A stretch of DNA of 64,000 nucleotides from Paenibacillus sabinae T27 (GCF_000612505.1 NZ_CP004078.1:1104001-1168000), one strand, 5' to 3'; shown: positions 24,696-35,698, numbered from the stretch's first letter. The notes: generated from the letters alone by a model not told the origin. A program made the numbers and translations.

Positions 24696-27600
24696 ATGAG
24701 ACACACAGAACTGCCCCCTAAACAGGGCCTTTACGATCCCCAGTTCGAGAAAGATGCCTGCGGTATGGGCTTTGTTGCCCATATTAAAGGAAAGCCCTCT
24801 CATGAGATTGTCAGCAACGCCTTAACCATGCTCGCCAATATGGAGCATCGCGGAGGCCAGGGAAGCGAGCCGAATTCCGGCGACGGCGCGGGCATTATGC
24901 TGCAAATTCCGCACCGGTTCTTCTCCGAAGAAGCGAAAGCGCTCGGGTTTGAACTGCCGGAGGCGGGCCGTTACGGTGTCGGTATGCTTTTTGTGTCTCA
25001 TAACGAAAGCATCCGCACCGAGCATGAGCGCATCCTGAGCAACATTATCGCCGAAGAAGGGCAGACCGTGCTCGGCTTCCGTGAAGTTCCGACACGCGAC
25101 GACATGCTGGGCAAGACGGCCAAGGCCGCCAAGCCTTATGTCCGTCAAGTATTTATCGGCCGGTCCGCTGATATTCAGGACGATCTTGCCTTTGAACGCA
25201 AACTGTACGTAATCCGCAAACGGGCGGAGCTCACAATCCGCTACGGCGGATTGGAAGAAGGAGACTCCTTCTATATTCCGAGCTTGTCCTGCCGCAAAAT
25301 CGTTTATAAAGGAATGCTGACCACCGAGCAGGTGGGGCAGTTCTATCTTGATCTTCAGAACGAAAAGCTGGAATCGGCGATCGCGCTTGTCCACTCGCGT
25401 TTCAGCACGAATACGTTCCCAAGCTGGGAGCGCGCGCATCCGTACCGCTTCATGATCCACAACGGCGAAATCAACACGCTGCGCGGCAACGTGAACTGGA
25501 TGCATGCACGGCAATCCCTGTTCAAGAGCGAAGTGTTCGGCGGCGATCTGGAGAAGATCAAGCCGGTTATCAACCCGGACGGTTCCGACACCGCGATGTT
25601 CGACAACACGTTCGAGTTCCTGTACCTGAGCGGACGTTCCCTGCCTCATGTGGCCATGATGATGGTTCCGGAGCCGTGGAGCAACCACGACAGCATGGAC
25701 GAGAAGAAGAAGGCATTCTACGAATACCACAGCACCCTGATGGAGCCGTGGGACGGTCCGGCCGCCATGGGCTTCACCGACGGTGTGCAAATCGGCGCCA
25801 TTCTTGACCGCAACGGGCTGCGGCCTTCACGCTACTATGTAACGAAGGACGATTTGATTATTCTGTCCTCCGAAGCGGGCGTACTGGATATCGCTCCGGA
25901 GAACGTGCTGTACAAGGACCGCCTGAGACCGGGCCGGATGCTGCTGGTCGACACGAAGGAAGGCCGGATTATTTCCGACGAAGAAGTGAAGGCGGCGATC
26001 GCTTCCGAGCGTCCGTACCGTGAATGGCTTGACGAGCATCTGATCGGCCTGAGCGAGCTTCCGGACGCTCCGGAGCTGCCGAATCCGAAGCATGACAACG
26101 TCCAGCAGCTGCAGCAGTCTTTCGGCTACACGTTCGAGGATCTGCGCAAGGTGCTTGAGCCGATGGCGTCAAGCGGCGCCGAAGCGGTCGGCTCCATGGG
26201 CTACGACGCTCCGCTGGCGGTGCTGTCCGACCGTCCGCAGCGGCTGTATAACTACTTTAAACAAATGTTCGCCCAGGTAACCAACCCGCCGATCGACGCG
26301 ATTCGCGAAGAGCTGGTTACTTCGACGACAACGACAATCGGACCGGAGCGCAATCTGCTTAATCCAGAACCGGAAAGCTGTAGACAGATCGCGCTGGATA
26401 CACCGATCCTGTCCAATGAAGACTTTGCCAAGATCCGTCACGTGCGCCGCGCCGGCTTCAAGTCGATGACCATTCCGATTCTGTTCCCGGCCGAGCTGGG
26501 AGCCGAAGGACTGCGCACCGCGCTTGACCGTCTGAGCGAAGCCGCCGACCGGGTAATCGACAAGGGGCACAATATTCTTATTCTGTCCGACCGCGGCGTA
26601 GACCGCGAGAATGCGGCTATTCCGGCTCTGTTGGCCGTATCGAGCCTGCATCACCATCTGATCCGTCAAGGCACGCGGACCAAAGTAACGATTCTGCTTG
26701 AATCCGGCGAGCCGCGCGAAGTGCATCACTATGCGCTTCTGCTTGGCTACGGCGTGAGCGCGGTCAATCCGTACCTGGCGTTCGAGAGCCTGGACGACAT
26801 GATCGCCCAAGGTCTGCTGAGAGGCGTTTCGCATGAAAAAGCCGTGAAGAACTACATTAAAGCCGCGACTAAGAGCGTGGTCAAAATCCTATCCAAGATG
26901 GGGATTTCCACAATTCAGTCCTACCGTGGCGCCCAAATCTTCGAGGCGGTCGGCCTGAATTCCGAGTTCGTGGACCGCTACTTCACCTGGACGCCGTCCC
27001 GCATCGGCGGCATCGGTCTGGAAGAAGTGGCCGCGGAAGCGCTGGTGCATCATAACCGCGCCTTCTCCGATAAGGATGGCACGGATAAAGTGCTGGATTC
27101 CGGCGGCGAATACCAATGGCGCAGCGACGGAGAGGATCATCTGTTCAACCCGCAGACGATTCATCTGCTTCAGCATTCCGTCCGCAGCGGCGATTACGAT
27201 ATGTACAAGAAATACTCCGCTCTGGTTCAGGGCGAGAGCAAGAAGCATCAGACGCTTCGTTCCCTGCTTGAATTCAAGCCGGTAGGAGAGGCTATTCCGC
27301 TGGAAGAAGTGGAACCGATCGAATCGATCATGAAACGCTTCAAGACCGGCGCCATGTCCTTCGGCTCGATCAGTAAGGAAGCGCACGAGACGCTGGCGAT
27401 TGCGATGAACCGCATCGGCGGCAAGAGTAATACCGGCGAAGGCGGGGAAGATCCGGCGCGCTTTACTCCGGACGCCAATGGCGATTCCCGCCGCAGTGCG
27501 ATCAAGCAGGTCGCATCCGGCCGGTTCGGCGTAACGTCGAACTACCTGGTGAACGCCGACGAGATTCAAATCAAGATGGCGCAGGGCGCGAAGCCGGGCG

Positions 27601-29291
27601 AAGGCGGACAGCTTCCGGGACGCAAGGTGTATCCTTGGGTTGCCGAGGTTCGCGGTTCCACGGCGGGCGTGGGTCTGATCTCTCCGCCTCCTCACCATGA
27701 TATTTACTCGATCGAGGATTTGGCGGAGCTGATTTACGACCTGAAGAACGCCAATCCGCGCGCAAGCATCAACGTGAAGCTCGTATCCGAGGTTGGTGTC
27801 GGAACGATCGCTGCTGGTGTAGCGAAAGGCCGCGCCGACGTCATCCTGATCAGCGGTTACGACGGAGGCACCGGCGCGTCGCCGATGAACTCCATCCGCC
27901 ATGCGGGTCTTCCGTGGGAACTGGGTCTTGCCGAGACGCATCAGACGCTGATGCTGAACAATCTGCGCGACCGGATCGTGCTGGAAGCCGACGGCAAAAT
28001 GCTAAGCGGCCGCGACTTGGCGGTGGCTGCGCTGCTGGGCGCCGAAGAGTTCGGATTTGCCACCGCTCCGCTGGTGGCTGTGGGCTGCATTATGATGCGT
28101 GTCTGCCAAATGGACACTTGTCCGGTCGGCGTCGCAACGCAGAATCCGGATCTGCGCAAGAACTTTGCAGGCGATCCGCAGCATGTCGTTAACTTTATGA
28201 CATTCGTCGCCCAGGATCTGCGCGAAATTATGGCGAGCCTCGGCTTCCGCACCATTGAAGAAATGGTCGGACGCACGGACTGCCTGGATGCGGTTCAGGC
28301 TTCGTATCATTGGAAGAAGAAGGGCGTCGACCTCAGCGGATTGCTGCATACGCCAGAGCTGCCTGAAGGCAGCACGCGTTACAACACCAAGAAGCAGAAC
28401 CATGGCCTGGAAGAGACGCTGGACGTATCCAAGCTGCTCTCTCTTGCAGCTCCGGCGCTCGAGAACGGAACGGTTGTGGAGGCATCCCTGCCGATTACGA
28501 ACGTTAACCGCGCCGTCGGTACGATTCTCGGCAGCGAATTGACGCGCAAATACGGCGCAGCCGGCTTGCCGGATGACACGATTCGCCTGCACTTCACAGG
28601 ATCTGCCGGACAAAGCCTTGGGGCATTCATGCCGAAGGGTATCACCATTACGGTTGAGGGCGACACGAACGACTACATCGGTAAAGGCCTCTCCGGAGGC
28701 AAGCTGATCGTCAAGCCGTCTCCGAAAGCGACGTTTGTCGCCGAGGAGAACATCATTGTCGGCAACACGGGATTCTACGGAGCGACAAGCGGTGAAGCTT
28801 ACATCAGCGGTATTGCCGGCGAACGCTTCGCAGTCCGCAACTCCGGTGCCAAGGTTGTCGTTGAAGGCGTGGGCGACCACGGCTGTGAATACATGACCGG
28901 CGGACGCGTCGTTGTCCTTGGCGAAACCGGACGCAACTTCGCGGCGGGGATGTCGGGCGGTATCGCCTATGTATTCGATCCCGATAATTCGTTCATCAAC
29001 CGCTGCAACCTGGAAATGGTTCTGCTGGAGCGCGTGGAGGAGAGCGAAGAGATCGAAGATCTGCACGGCATGATCGTCCGCCATACGGAGCTGACGGGCA
29101 GTGCGCTCGGCCAGCGTGTGCTGGACAATTGGCAGGATAACCTGCCGAAATTCGCCCGCGTTATTCCGAAGGATTACAAACGGATGATGGACCAAATCCG
29201 CAAGGTTGAGGAAACCGGCCTTACCGGCGAAGCCGCAATGATGGCCGCTTTTGAAGCGAACATGCGAGAATTGGCACGGGTTGGCGGTTAA
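24696..29291 (+). CDS. gltB: Glutamate synthase large subunit
   Basis: The enzyme transfers the amide of glutamine to 2-oxoglutarate to give two glutamates. The 1531-residue protein has the class II glutaminase domain starting at Cys22 (EKDACGMGF), which becomes the N-terminal nucleophile once the short propeptide is removed. A central domain follows, then the FMN-binding synthase domain. The 3Fe-4S ligands are C1131, C1137 and C1142 (C-x5-C-x4-C). Then comes the GXGXG beta-helix (about 1270-1510). ATG 24696 has AAAGG nine bases upstream and gives the usual short propeptide. The small-subunit gene gltD is not next to it. Two cre-like sites precede it. Confidence 0.97.
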   Translation: MRHTELPPKQGLYDPQFEKDACGMGFVAHIKGKPSHEIVSNALTMLANMEHRGGQGSEPNSGDGAGIMLQIPHRFFSEEAKALGFELPEAGRYGVGMLFVSHNESIRTEHERILSNIIAEEGQTVLGFREVPTRDDMLGKTAKAAKPYVRQVFIGRSADIQDDLAFERKLYVIRKRAELTIRYGGLEEGDSFYIPSLSCRKIVYKGMLTTEQVGQFYLDLQNEKLESAIALVHSRFSTNTFPSWERAHPYRFMIHNGEINTLRGNVNWMHARQSLFKSEVFGGDLEKIKPVINPDGSDTAMFDNTFEFLYLSGRSLPHVAMMMVPEPWSNHDSMDEKKKAFYEYHSTLMEPWDGPAAMGFTDGVQIGAILDRNGLRPSRYYVTKDDLIILSSEAGVLDIAPENVLYKDRLRPGRMLLVDTKEGRIISDEEVKAAIASERPYREWLDEHLIGLSELPDAPELPNPKHDNVQQLQQSFGYTFEDLRKVLEPMASSGAEAVGSMGYDAPLAVLSDRPQRLYNYFKQMFAQVTNPPIDAIREELVTSTTTTIGPERNLLNPEPESCRQIALDTPILSNEDFAKIRHVRRAGFKSMTIPILFPAELGAEGLRTALDRLSEAADRVIDKGHNILILSDRGVDRENAAIPALLAVSSLHHHLIRQGTRTKVTILLESGEPREVHHYALLLGYGVSAVNPYLAFESLDDMIAQGLLRGVSHEKAVKNYIKAATKSVVKILSKMGISTIQSYRGAQIFEAVGLNSEFVDRYFTWTPSRIGGIGLEEVAAEALVHHNRAFSDKDGTDKVLDSGGEYQWRSDGEDHLFNPQTIHLLQHSVRSGDYDMYKKYSALVQGESKKHQTLRSLLEFKPVGEAIPLEEVEPIESIMKRFKTGAMSFGSISKEAHETLAIAMNRIGGKSNTGEGGEDPARFTPDANGDSRRSAIKQVASGRFGVTSNYLVNADEIQIKMAQGAKPGEGGQLPGRKVYPWVAEVRGSTAGVGLISPPPHHDIYSIEDLAELIYDLKNANPRASINVKLVSEVGVGTIAAGVAKGRADVILISGYDGGTGASPMNSIRHAGLPWELGLAETHQTLMLNNLRDRIVLEADGKMLSGRDLAVAALLGAEEFGFATAPLVAVGCIMMRVCQMDTCPVGVATQNPDLRKNFAGDPQHVVNFMTFVAQDLREIMASLGFRTIEEMVGRTDCLDAVQASYHWKKKGVDLSGLLHTPELPEGSTRYNTKKQNHGLEETLDVSKLLSLAAPALENGTVVEASLPITNVNRAVGTILGSELTRKYGAAGLPDDTIRLHFTGSAGQSLGAFMPKGITITVEGDTNDYIGKGLSGGKLIVKPSPKATFVAEENIIVGNTGFYGATSGEAYISGIAGERFAVRNSGAKVVVEGVGDHGCEYMTGGRVVVLGETGRNFAAGMSGGIAYVFDPDNSFINRCNLEMVLLERVEESEEIEDLHGMIVRHTELTGSALGQRVLDNWQDNLPKFARVIPKDYKRMMDQIRKVEETGLTGEAAMMAAFEANMRELARVGG

Positions 29292-29327
29292 TAATAAAGC
29301 TAATATTTTTGAAATAACGCATTGCAG

Positions 29328-29365
29328 GCGGCAGTTCGGAGCGAGTCTCCGAGCTGCCGCTTTTT
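29328..29365 (+). terminator. Terminator of gltB
   Basis: 14-base arms (29328-29341 and 29347-29360) with one G-T pair and a 5-base loop, followed by TTTTT. Confidence 0.9.
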
Positions 29366-29463
29366 GTTTACCAATAAGAGGTTCAAAAAAAATTGCAGTA
29401 TTTTTGCGTCCTGCGTCGTCTAACCTAATATAGGGAATTTTTGCAAAATCATAAGGAAAGGAT

Positions 29464-30405
29464 GTGTGCAATCGAATGACGGAAAATAGAGCGGTTCAGC
29501 AGCCGGTCGCCCGGCTTCTCGGTGTAACCAAACAGATCGGCAGCAAAACGCTGGTCAACGATTTGACGCTCGATATCCCGGCGGGACAGATCTTCGGCTT
29601 TCTCGGTCCGAACGGCGCGGGCAAGACAACGACGATCCGAATGATGGTCGGGCTGATCTCGATCAGCAAGGGAGACATTACGATTGGCGGAAGAAGCATA
29701 AGGACGAATTTTGAAGAGGCGGTAGCGCAGGTCGGCGCGATTGTGGAAAATCCGGAAATGTACAAATTTTTGACCGGGTACCAGAATTTACGCCAGTATG
29801 CGCGTATGGTCAGCGGAGTTACCAAGCAGCGCATTGATGAGGTCGTACGGCTTGTTGGACTGAACAATCGGATTCATGACAAAGTGAAGAGCTATTCGCT
29901 TGGCATGCGCCAGCGTCTTGGAGTGGCCCAGGCCTTGCTTCACCGCCCCAAACTGCTGATTCTGGACGAACCGACCAACGGGCTTGATCCGCAAGGTATC
30001 CGCGAGCTGCGCGACTACCTGCGAAGACTGTGCCGGGAAGAAGGGACCAGCGTCTTTGTCTCCAGTCACTTGCTCTCCGAAATGGAACTGATGTGCGACA
30101 GCGTGGCGGTCATTCAGAACGGCAAACTGGTGGATGTGCGTCAGCTCAAATCTGTGGGAGAAGCTGAAGCAGGGCCGCTGAGCAGGGAGATTTTGTTCGA
30201 AGTGAACGACCCGGGAGCGGCACATGCGCTTATCGGCGGAACCGTGGAGGCTGAAGGCCTTGTCGTAAGAGCTCTCCGGAGCGATATCCCCGGATTGAAC
30301 GAGCGACTGGTTGGCGGTGGAATTCAAGTATTCGGCATAAAAGAAGTGGTCGTTTCGCTTGAAGACCAATTCCTGAAGATGACGGGAGGTGAAGGCATTG
30401 AGTAG
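29464..30405 (+). CDS. ABC transporter ATP-binding protein (bacitracin/lantibiotic-type exporter)
   Basis: The 313-residue ATPase pairs with the permease encoded next. Walker A is GPNGAGKTT, the signature region reads YSLGMRQRLGVAQALL, and Walker B is LLILDEPTNGLDPQG. The SLGMRQR signature and the C-terminal extension of about 90 residues are typical of BcrA/NatA-like exporters that remove antibiotics or ions. Start is uncertain: GTG 29464 lies six bases after AAGGA, while ATG 29476 has no well-spaced site. A weak TTGCGT-N16-TAATAT promoter lies upstream. The gene overlaps the permease gene by eight bases. Confidence 0.88.
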   Translation: MCNRMTENRAVQQPVARLLGVTKQIGSKTLVNDLTLDIPAGQIFGFLGPNGAGKTTTIRMMVGLISISKGDITIGGRSIRTNFEEAVAQVGAIVENPEMYKFLTGYQNLRQYARMVSGVTKQRIDEVVRLVGLNNRIHDKVKSYSLGMRQRLGVAQALLHRPKLLILDEPTNGLDPQGIRELRDYLRRLCREEGTSVFVSSHLLSEMELMCDSVAVIQNGKLVDVRQLKSVGEAEAGPLSREILFEVNDPGAAHALIGGTVEAEGLVVRALRSDIPGLNERLVGGGIQVFGIKEVVVSLEDQFLKMTGGEGIE

Positions 30406-31180
30406 TTTTTCGTCGCTTGTACATAACGAGAATATTAAAATATACAGACGCATCCGTACCTGGATCATGCTGTTTCTGCTCGTTGTCTTGAGCATCCTGA
30501 TGCCGGTGCTCATATACGTTACCAGCGAACCGCAGTACCGGCCGGGCATGTGGAACAGCTTTCAAATGACGCTCAGCGCCATGTTTTTCTTGAATACGAT
30601 TTTTACCGTTGTTATCGCTTCGGATGCCGTCGCGGGCGAATTCTCATGGGGGACGATCAAGCTGCTGCTGATCCGGCCCTGGAGCAGATCGAAGATCCTG
30701 CTGTCAAAATATGTGGCGATGGTGCTGTTCAGCATTCTCACGACGGTACTGCTAGCGGTTTGTGCGTTCGGTGCATCCCGCATCCTGTTCCCGACTGAAG
30801 GAGCGTCCACGCTGGTCGGCAGCTGGAGTCAGGGAACCTACAGTTTGCTGGATATCGGCTGCCGGTATATCGAGTTGTTCCTGACCGCGGCGATTGCCTT
30901 CATGGTTTCCAGCGTGTTCCGCGCAAGCGGGCTGGCGATCGGCTTGTCGCTGTTTATTATGTTCGCCAAGGATGTATTTACCGCCATTTTCAGTCCCGAG
31001 CGTTATGAATGGGCGAAGTACCTGCTGTTTACCCACATGAACCTGAGCTCATATCTGGTTTCCGACCAAGGACCTGGAGGCGTGACCCTTGGCTTCTCCA
31101 TTGCGGTGCTAGCTATTTATTATGCCGTATTTCTGCTGTTGTCCTGGGTCGTGTTCAGCCGCAGAGACGTCGCCGGGTGA
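30398..31180 (+). CDS. ABC-2 type transporter permease
   Basis: The 260-residue membrane partner of the preceding ATPase has about six transmembrane helices, starting with TWIMLFLLVVLSILMPVLIYV. The segment AVAGEFSWGTIKLLLIRPWSRSKILLSKY is the coupling region seen in BcrB/NatB-like permeases. TTG 30398 is preferred because GGGAGGTG lies six bases before it; the GTG at 30389 falls inside that ribosome site. The substrate cannot be told, and the lack of a sensor kinase nearby argues against a classic bacitracin-resistance module. No terminator is seen in the 53 bases before the convergent bactofilin gene. Confidence 0.85.
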   Translation: MSSFSSLVHNENIKIYRRIRTWIMLFLLVVLSILMPVLIYVTSEPQYRPGMWNSFQMTLSAMFFLNTIFTVVIASDAVAGEFSWGTIKLLLIRPWSRSKILLSKYVAMVLFSILTTVLLAVCAFGASRILFPTEGASTLVGSWSQGTYSLLDIGCRYIELFLTAAIAFMVSSVFRASGLAIGLSLFIMFAKDVFTAIFSPERYEWAKYLLFTHMNLSSYLVSDQGPGGVTLGFSIAVLAIYYAVFLLLSWVVFSRRDVAG

Positions 31181-31233
31181 CCGGAAAAATAAACAAGAAA
31201 CCACAGGCCTGCCCCGCCACCTTTGAGGTATGG

Positions 31234-31677
31234 CTAGGATGCGTGCCCGTCCTGTTCATAATCATGTTCCGCATTCGCGGCGCATTCTGAGGTCCATATC
31301 GAACCGTTCGCTCCTTCGGGAGCGGGCGGTTCTTCCATTTCGACCAGCCCGTTCAGGACGCCGCCTTCCATAATGGACAGCTTGCCGGCGGCCGCGCTGC
31401 CGTGCAGACTGCCTGTCGAGGTCAGAGTCAAACCGTGCTTCGCAGTGACATCCCCGAATACTTTGCCGGCGATAATCACCTCAGCGGCCGTAATGCTAGC
31501 ATGGACACGTCCCTGCTCGCCGATCGTCAAGGTGCCCCCGCAGCGGATTTCTCCCGTAAACCCGCCGTCGATGCGCAGATTGGTGTCGCATTGAACCTTT
31601 CCTTCCAGGTTTCCTCCATGGCCAAACAGCGAATCTGTCTGCAGGGCTGGCCGTCCTTTTCCTTTTTTATTCCACAT
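31234..31677 (-). CDS. Bactofilin (polymer-forming cytoskeletal protein)
   Basis: Bactofilins polymerise without nucleotide and organise wall-modifying enzymes at chosen cell sites. The 147 residues are dominated by a right-handed beta-helix: repeated short strands with Gly turns (NLEGKVQCDTNLRIDGGFTG, TLTIGEQGRVHASITAAEVIIAGKVFGDV, LTLTSTGSLHGSAAAGKLSI). The C-terminal acidic Pro-containing tail is disordered. RBS GGAGG lies nine bases before ATG. The gene is 35 bases downstream of an M23 peptidase gene on the same strand, a conserved pairing that points to control of peptidoglycan cutting. Confidence 0.9.
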   Translation of the reverse strand: MWNKKGKGRPALQTDSLFGHGGNLEGKVQCDTNLRIDGGFTGEIRCGGTLTIGEQGRVHASITAAEVIIAGKVFGDVTAKHGLTLTSTGSLHGSAAAGKLSIMEGGVLNGLVEMEEPPAPEGANGSIWTSECAANAEHDYEQDGHAS

Positions 31678-31712
31678 GCTTCATTCCTCCATTTCCTCTT
31701 TGCGGTTGATGT

Positions 31713-32963
31713 TCATTTCGGATGGACATAGGACAAAGGGTTCACGGTCTTGTTCTGCTTGCTGACTTGGAAATGCAGATGCGGGCCGGTGCTTCTTCCG
31801 GTGCTGCCGACCTGTCCGATTCGTTGGCCTTTGACGACCTTGTCTCCGGCGGATACCGCCAAGCTGCTGAGATGCATGTAAGAGGTCTTTAGCCCGTTCT
31901 CATGGTCAATCACGATGTAATTGCCGCGGGCAGGAGACCGTTCGGCGGCCATCACGGTTCCGCCCTGAGCGGCAAACACGAAATCGCCGGTCTCGGCCGC
32001 AATGTCGATCCCGGCATGAAAAGAAGAACTTCCTTTAAAGGGATCGGAGCGGTAGCCAAAGCTGGAGGAGACGACCCGGGAGGAGGTGGGCCACAGGAAA
32101 GCCTTCGTCAGGTTCGCGCTATCACGAAGCGTCTGACGCTGGAGATCGGCCTCCGCTTGCTGGGCGTCCAGAACCGTTTGGGAAAGGCTGTGGATCATCT
32201 CTTCGAGCATGCCGCCGATCTCCGTAAGCTCGTCTTTGGTCTCCCGGATGGTACCGATCTGCCCGTAGGAAGCTACATATTCTCCGCCAACCCGTAAGGA
32301 GGGGGTATCCAGGATGGCGGCTGTAAAAGCTCCAATTCGGATGGTGATCGCCGAAGGAGAAGCAGAGCTAACAGACGCCGCGAATGGAGGCTTTTTTACG
32401 GTACCTCCGTCAGTAGCGAGCGCGATTCGTTTATCAGAGCTGTCCGAAATGACGTCAAAACCGGTTTTCATTCCGGATACGGCGCCATCAGCCGATAAGG
32501 CAGCCGTATCCAGGGCCGCTTCGCGTTTGTCCGGATCAGGAACCGCTTTAGCCCCCGTTTTCTTCGCGGCCGGTTCTTTGTCTGAAGCTCCTTCCTTTTG
32601 CCGGTCTATGAGGTCCTGCAGCTCCTGTTCCAGCGCATCTACGCTTTTGAGCTGCTCCTTGATTGCTTGGGCTTCTTTCGAGAGAGCGGCGGCTTCGCTT
32701 TGAACTTGTCGCAGCGTTTGATCCTTATCCGCGATCTTGGCTTCCAGACGAACATTTTGCGAGGACAGGGCGGCGGCTTCCGCTTCAAGCTCCTGTACGG
32801 AGCGGGAGGCATGGTAATGCATGGAACTGATCAGACTGGACAGAGACAGAACGGCGGCGGCCGGCAAGGCCATCGCCATCGGCCTGGATAGCTGAAGCTG
32901 TCTGACCGGACGCCCGGCATCCCGGACGACGAGAAGGGTAATCTTATCCGATCGGCTTTTCAT
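31713..32963 (-). CDS. Membrane-anchored M23 metallopeptidase with coiled coil
   Basis: The 416-residue protein begins MKSRSDKITLLVVRDAGRPVRQLQL, has one transmembrane helix (AMALPAAAVLSLSSLISSM), a coiled coil (about 55-115), a linker and a C-terminal LytM/M23 zinc endopeptidase domain (about 305-410). HAGIDIA provides the H-x3-D ligands and HLHFQV the H-x-H ligand and catalytic pair, so it looks active. It likely cuts peptidoglycan cross-bridges outside the membrane. ATG 32963 has AAGGAGATG upstream, so the 47 extra residues of the longer frame are rejected. It shares a transcript with the bactofilin gene. Confidence 0.9.
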   Translation of the reverse strand: MKSRSDKITLLVVRDAGRPVRQLQLSRPMAMALPAAAVLSLSSLISSMHYHASRSVQELEAEAAALSSQNVRLEAKIADKDQTLRQVQSEAAALSKEAQAIKEQLKSVDALEQELQDLIDRQKEGASDKEPAAKKTGAKAVPDPDKREAALDTAALSADGAVSGMKTGFDVISDSSDKRIALATDGGTVKKPPFAASVSSASPSAITIRIGAFTAAILDTPSLRVGGEYVASYGQIGTIRETKDELTEIGGMLEEMIHSLSQTVLDAQQAEADLQRQTLRDSANLTKAFLWPTSSRVVSSSFGYRSDPFKGSSSFHAGIDIAAETGDFVFAAQGGTVMAAERSPARGNYIVIDHENGLKTSYMHLSSLAVSAGDKVVKGQRIGQVGSTGRSTGPHLHFQVSKQNKTVNPLSYVHPK

Positions 32964-33166
32964 AACATCTCCTTCCTGCGCCCGGACGAATAACGCTTGC
33001 ATCCGGAAGCTTGGCTGTTCAAGTTGTCCATATAACTCTATGTATTCCGGTCTGGACGGGTTCATGACATGCGAATGATTGAATAATGCGGGGATTTTTG
33101 GCAAAACCTGTACTGATGCAGCTCAAACGCTCTGTCGCGAACGACAGCAAAGGAGGCTTGGACGGT

Positions 33167-34597
33167 ATGAAAATATTCGCTGCACTGCTGTGCTTGTTTA
33201 TTGTCCAAATCATTGGGATTCTGTTACTTGAATATCGCCGTCCCCAGAGAGCAGTCGCCTGGCTTGCTCTGCTCTTTTGCTGTCCGCCGCTCGGGCTGCT
33301 GATTTATTGGGCTATGGGCCGGGACTATAGAATGAACCGGAAGCTTAAAGGCCGGGAAGCCGAAACACGCCGCGGACTCCACAGGCACGCTGAAGATCGG
33401 AGCCAGGCCGTAACCAGCGCGGAGGATACAGGAAACCCGGAGCTGACCGGGCGCTCGGAGCTGCTGCGTCTGCTGTCGGGACTGACTGAAAGTCCGGTTA
33501 CCGGCAGAAACATGACCCGGATTCTGGTTAACGCGGATGAAACGTACGATTCGATGCTTGAAGCGATGGAGGCCGCGTCCGAGCACATCCATCTGGAGGT
33601 TTATATTTATCAAGATGACGAAACCGGGGAGAAATTCCAAGATGTCATGATCCGCAAAGCCCGGCAGGGCGTAAAAGTGCGCTTGCTGCTCGATGGACTG
33701 GGCTGCCGCAAGCTGAGCCGCCGCTTTGTGCGGTCGTTATCTGCAGCCGGGGTCGAGGTGCACCGGTTTCTGCCGCCGCTCGCGTCGCTGCCCGCCGGAC
33801 GCTTCAATTACCGTAACCACCGTAAAATCCTTATCGTCGATGGTCTGGTTGGCTTTACCGGCGGAATCAATATCGGCGATGAATATCTGGGCAAAGACCC
33901 GAAAATGGGATTTTGGCGTGACACCCATCTGAGGCTGGAGGGCGACGCCGTCTACTTTATTCAGCATATTTTCCTGAAAGACTGGCGGCTCGCCTCCGGT
34001 GAGCGTTTGAGCCATCCGCGCCTGTTCCCTGTCCATGCCTGCGAAGGCAAGGAGGCGGTTCAAATCATCGGCAGCAGTCCGGGCGCAGCTATTGACGCCT
34101 CAGAGGCTATGATTTTTGGAGCACTAAGCGCCGCAGAGAAGCGGATTTGGATCGAGACCCCTTATTTTATCCCGGACCCGGCCATTTTGCGGGCGTTAAA
34201 AACAGCTGTTCTAAGGGGGGCGGATGTGCGGATTATCATTCCGGATAAACCCGACCACCCGTTTGTTTACAACGCCTCTCTTTCGTATGTGGAGGATTTG
34301 CTGGATGCGGGCGTGAAGTTTTACCGCTACCACAAGGGTTTCATGCATGCGAAGATATGGATCGCCGATGGCCTGATGGCCTCGGTCGGGAGCGTTAATC
34401 AGGATATGCGGAGCTTCTATTCCAATTTCGAGCTGTCCGCCGTGCTGCTTCATCCGAAACGAATCGAAGAGCTGGCTGGCCAGTTTCAGCGCGATCTGGA
34501 AGAGAGCGAAGCGATGGATATGAATGGCTTTGGCAAAAGGGGAAAAGCCGCCCGGGCCAAGGAAGAAGTTTGCCGCCTGCTTTCTCCGCTTCTGTGA
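33167..34597 (+). CDS. cls: Cardiolipin synthase
   Basis: Cls joins two phosphatidylglycerol molecules into cardiolipin in the membrane. The 476-residue protein has two N-terminal transmembrane helices (FAALLCLFIVQIIGILLLEY; AVAWLALLFCCPPLGLLIYW) and two phospholipase D HKD motifs, HRKILIVDGLVGFTGGINIGDEY near 217 and HAKIWIADGLMASVGSVNQD near 394, both intact. Residues 75-105 form a charged linker somewhat longer than usual. ATG 33167 is preferred since AAAGGAGG precedes it, so the frame upstream is not translated. It is divergent from the M23 peptidase gene. Confidence 0.93.
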   Translation: MKIFAALLCLFIVQIIGILLLEYRRPQRAVAWLALLFCCPPLGLLIYWAMGRDYRMNRKLKGREAETRRGLHRHAEDRSQAVTSAEDTGNPELTGRSELLRLLSGLTESPVTGRNMTRILVNADETYDSMLEAMEAASEHIHLEVYIYQDDETGEKFQDVMIRKARQGVKVRLLLDGLGCRKLSRRFVRSLSAAGVEVHRFLPPLASLPAGRFNYRNHRKILIVDGLVGFTGGINIGDEYLGKDPKMGFWRDTHLRLEGDAVYFIQHIFLKDWRLASGERLSHPRLFPVHACEGKEAVQIIGSSPGAAIDASEAMIFGALSAAEKRIWIETPYFIPDPAILRALKTAVLRGADVRIIIPDKPDHPFVYNASLSYVEDLLDAGVKFYRYHKGFMHAKIWIADGLMASVGSVNQDMRSFYSNFELSAVLLHPKRIEELAGQFQRDLEESEAMDMNGFGKRGKAARAKEEVCRLLSPLL

Positions 34598-34670
34598 AAG
34601 AAAAACTGACAGGAGATCCCTGATAACGGGGGTTATTTGGCCTGTCCATTCATTATCGGGTATCCCAATG

Positions 34671-34679
34671 TGATATAAT
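34671..34679 (+). promoter_or_regulatory. Extended -10 promoter of the YitT-family gene
   Basis: TGATATAAT fits the extended -10 pattern TGnTATAAT, 44 bases before the start codon. No good -35 is seen, as expected for extended -10 promoters. Confidence 0.5.
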
Positions 34680-34722
34680 ATAAGGACTACCTAAAAAATA
34701 CGGCAAAGACAGGGGGAGTTCT

Positions 34723-35631
34723 ATGGGCACGAGTCCACAAATTCTAGTTAAAGAGGAACCGAATAAGCCCCAGAAATCCGGGACAGCCAAGACAGCCAGA
34801 CTGGCTCAGCGTACCGTGATGATGGTGATCGGAGCAGGCATGATGGCCGTAGCGCTTGAAATTTTCCTCGTTCCGAATCAGATGGTCGATGGCGGCATAA
34901 CCGGCATTTCGATTATGCTGTCGCATATTTTTGATATTCCCCTCGGCATTTTGCTAACCCTTCTCAACCTTCCTTTTCTTATCGTCGGCTATAAGCAAAT
35001 CGGCAAGACATTCGCGTTGTCCACATTGTTTGCGGTCGTCGTAATGTCGATTGGTACACAGCTGCTGCATCCCGTGCAGCCGATTACGGTCGAGCCGCTG
35101 CTTGCGGCGGTATTTGGCGGCGTGATTCTCGGGGTCGGCGTTGGTCTTGTGGTACGTTACGGCGGATCGCTGGACGGTACGGAAATTGTGGCGATTCTGG
35201 TTGCCAAGAAGCTGCCTTTTTCCGTAGGCGAAGTCGTGATGTTCTTTAATCTGTTTATTTTGACGGGAGCGGGCTTTGTATTCGGTTGGAATAACGCCAT
35301 GTTCTCGCTGATTGCCTACTACATTGCTTTCAAAATGATCGATGTTACCCTCGAAGGTCTGGACCAATCGAAGTCGGTCTGGATTATAAGCGACAAGTAC
35401 CGCGATATCGGCGAAGCGCTGACGGAGCGGCTAGGCCGGGGTGTCACTTACCTGCAGGGAGAGGGCGGATTTTCGGGCGAGGACAAGAAAGTGATATTCG
35501 TCGTGATTACCCGGCTTGAAGAGGCCAAAATGAAGGCAATCGTTGAAGATTGGGATTCCGATGCGTTTGTCGCGGTCGGCAATATCCATGATGTCAAGGG
35601 CGGACGCTTTAAAAAGAAATCCATCCACTAG
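34723..35631 (+). CDS. YitT family membrane protein (DUF161/DUF2179)
   Basis: The 302-residue protein has a 35-residue hydrophilic N-terminus, five or six transmembrane helices with the conserved GGITGISIMLSHIFDIPLGILLTLLNLPF motif, and a C-terminal cytoplasmic DUF2179 domain (about 215-300, DKYRDIGEALTERLGRGVTYLQGEGGFSGEDKKVIFVVI). This layout defines the YitT/YpjC/YvjA family, abundant in spore formers and of unknown transport function. RBS GGGGGAG precedes ATG. It is monocistronic, followed by a terminator. Confidence 0.92.
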   Translation: MGTSPQILVKEEPNKPQKSGTAKTARLAQRTVMMVIGAGMMAVALEIFLVPNQMVDGGITGISIMLSHIFDIPLGILLTLLNLPFLIVGYKQIGKTFALSTLFAVVVMSIGTQLLHPVQPITVEPLLAAVFGGVILGVGVGLVVRYGGSLDGTEIVAILVAKKLPFSVGEVVMFFNLFILTGAGFVFGWNNAMFSLIAYYIAFKMIDVTLEGLDQSKSVWIISDKYRDIGEALTERLGRGVTYLQGEGGFSGEDKKVIFVVITRLEEAKMKAIVEDWDSDAFVAVGNIHDVKGGRFKKKSIH

Positions 35632-35660
35632 AACTTTTAATATAACAAAAACCACATTCC

Positions 35661-35698
35661 AAAACCTCCGCTTCGCAGCTGCGAAAGACGGAGGTTTT
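35661..35698. terminator. Bidirectional terminator between YitT and NHEJ genes
   Basis: AAAACCTCCG (35661-35670) pairs with CGGAGGTTTT (35689-35698), and an inner TTCGC/GCGAA stem extends it. Symmetric A and T tracts suit both convergent transcripts. Confidence 0.85.

Noticed and set aside
28002..29471. 489-codon frame opposite gltB
   Set aside because: Antisense shadow of conserved gltB domains, with no start signal and no known motifs.
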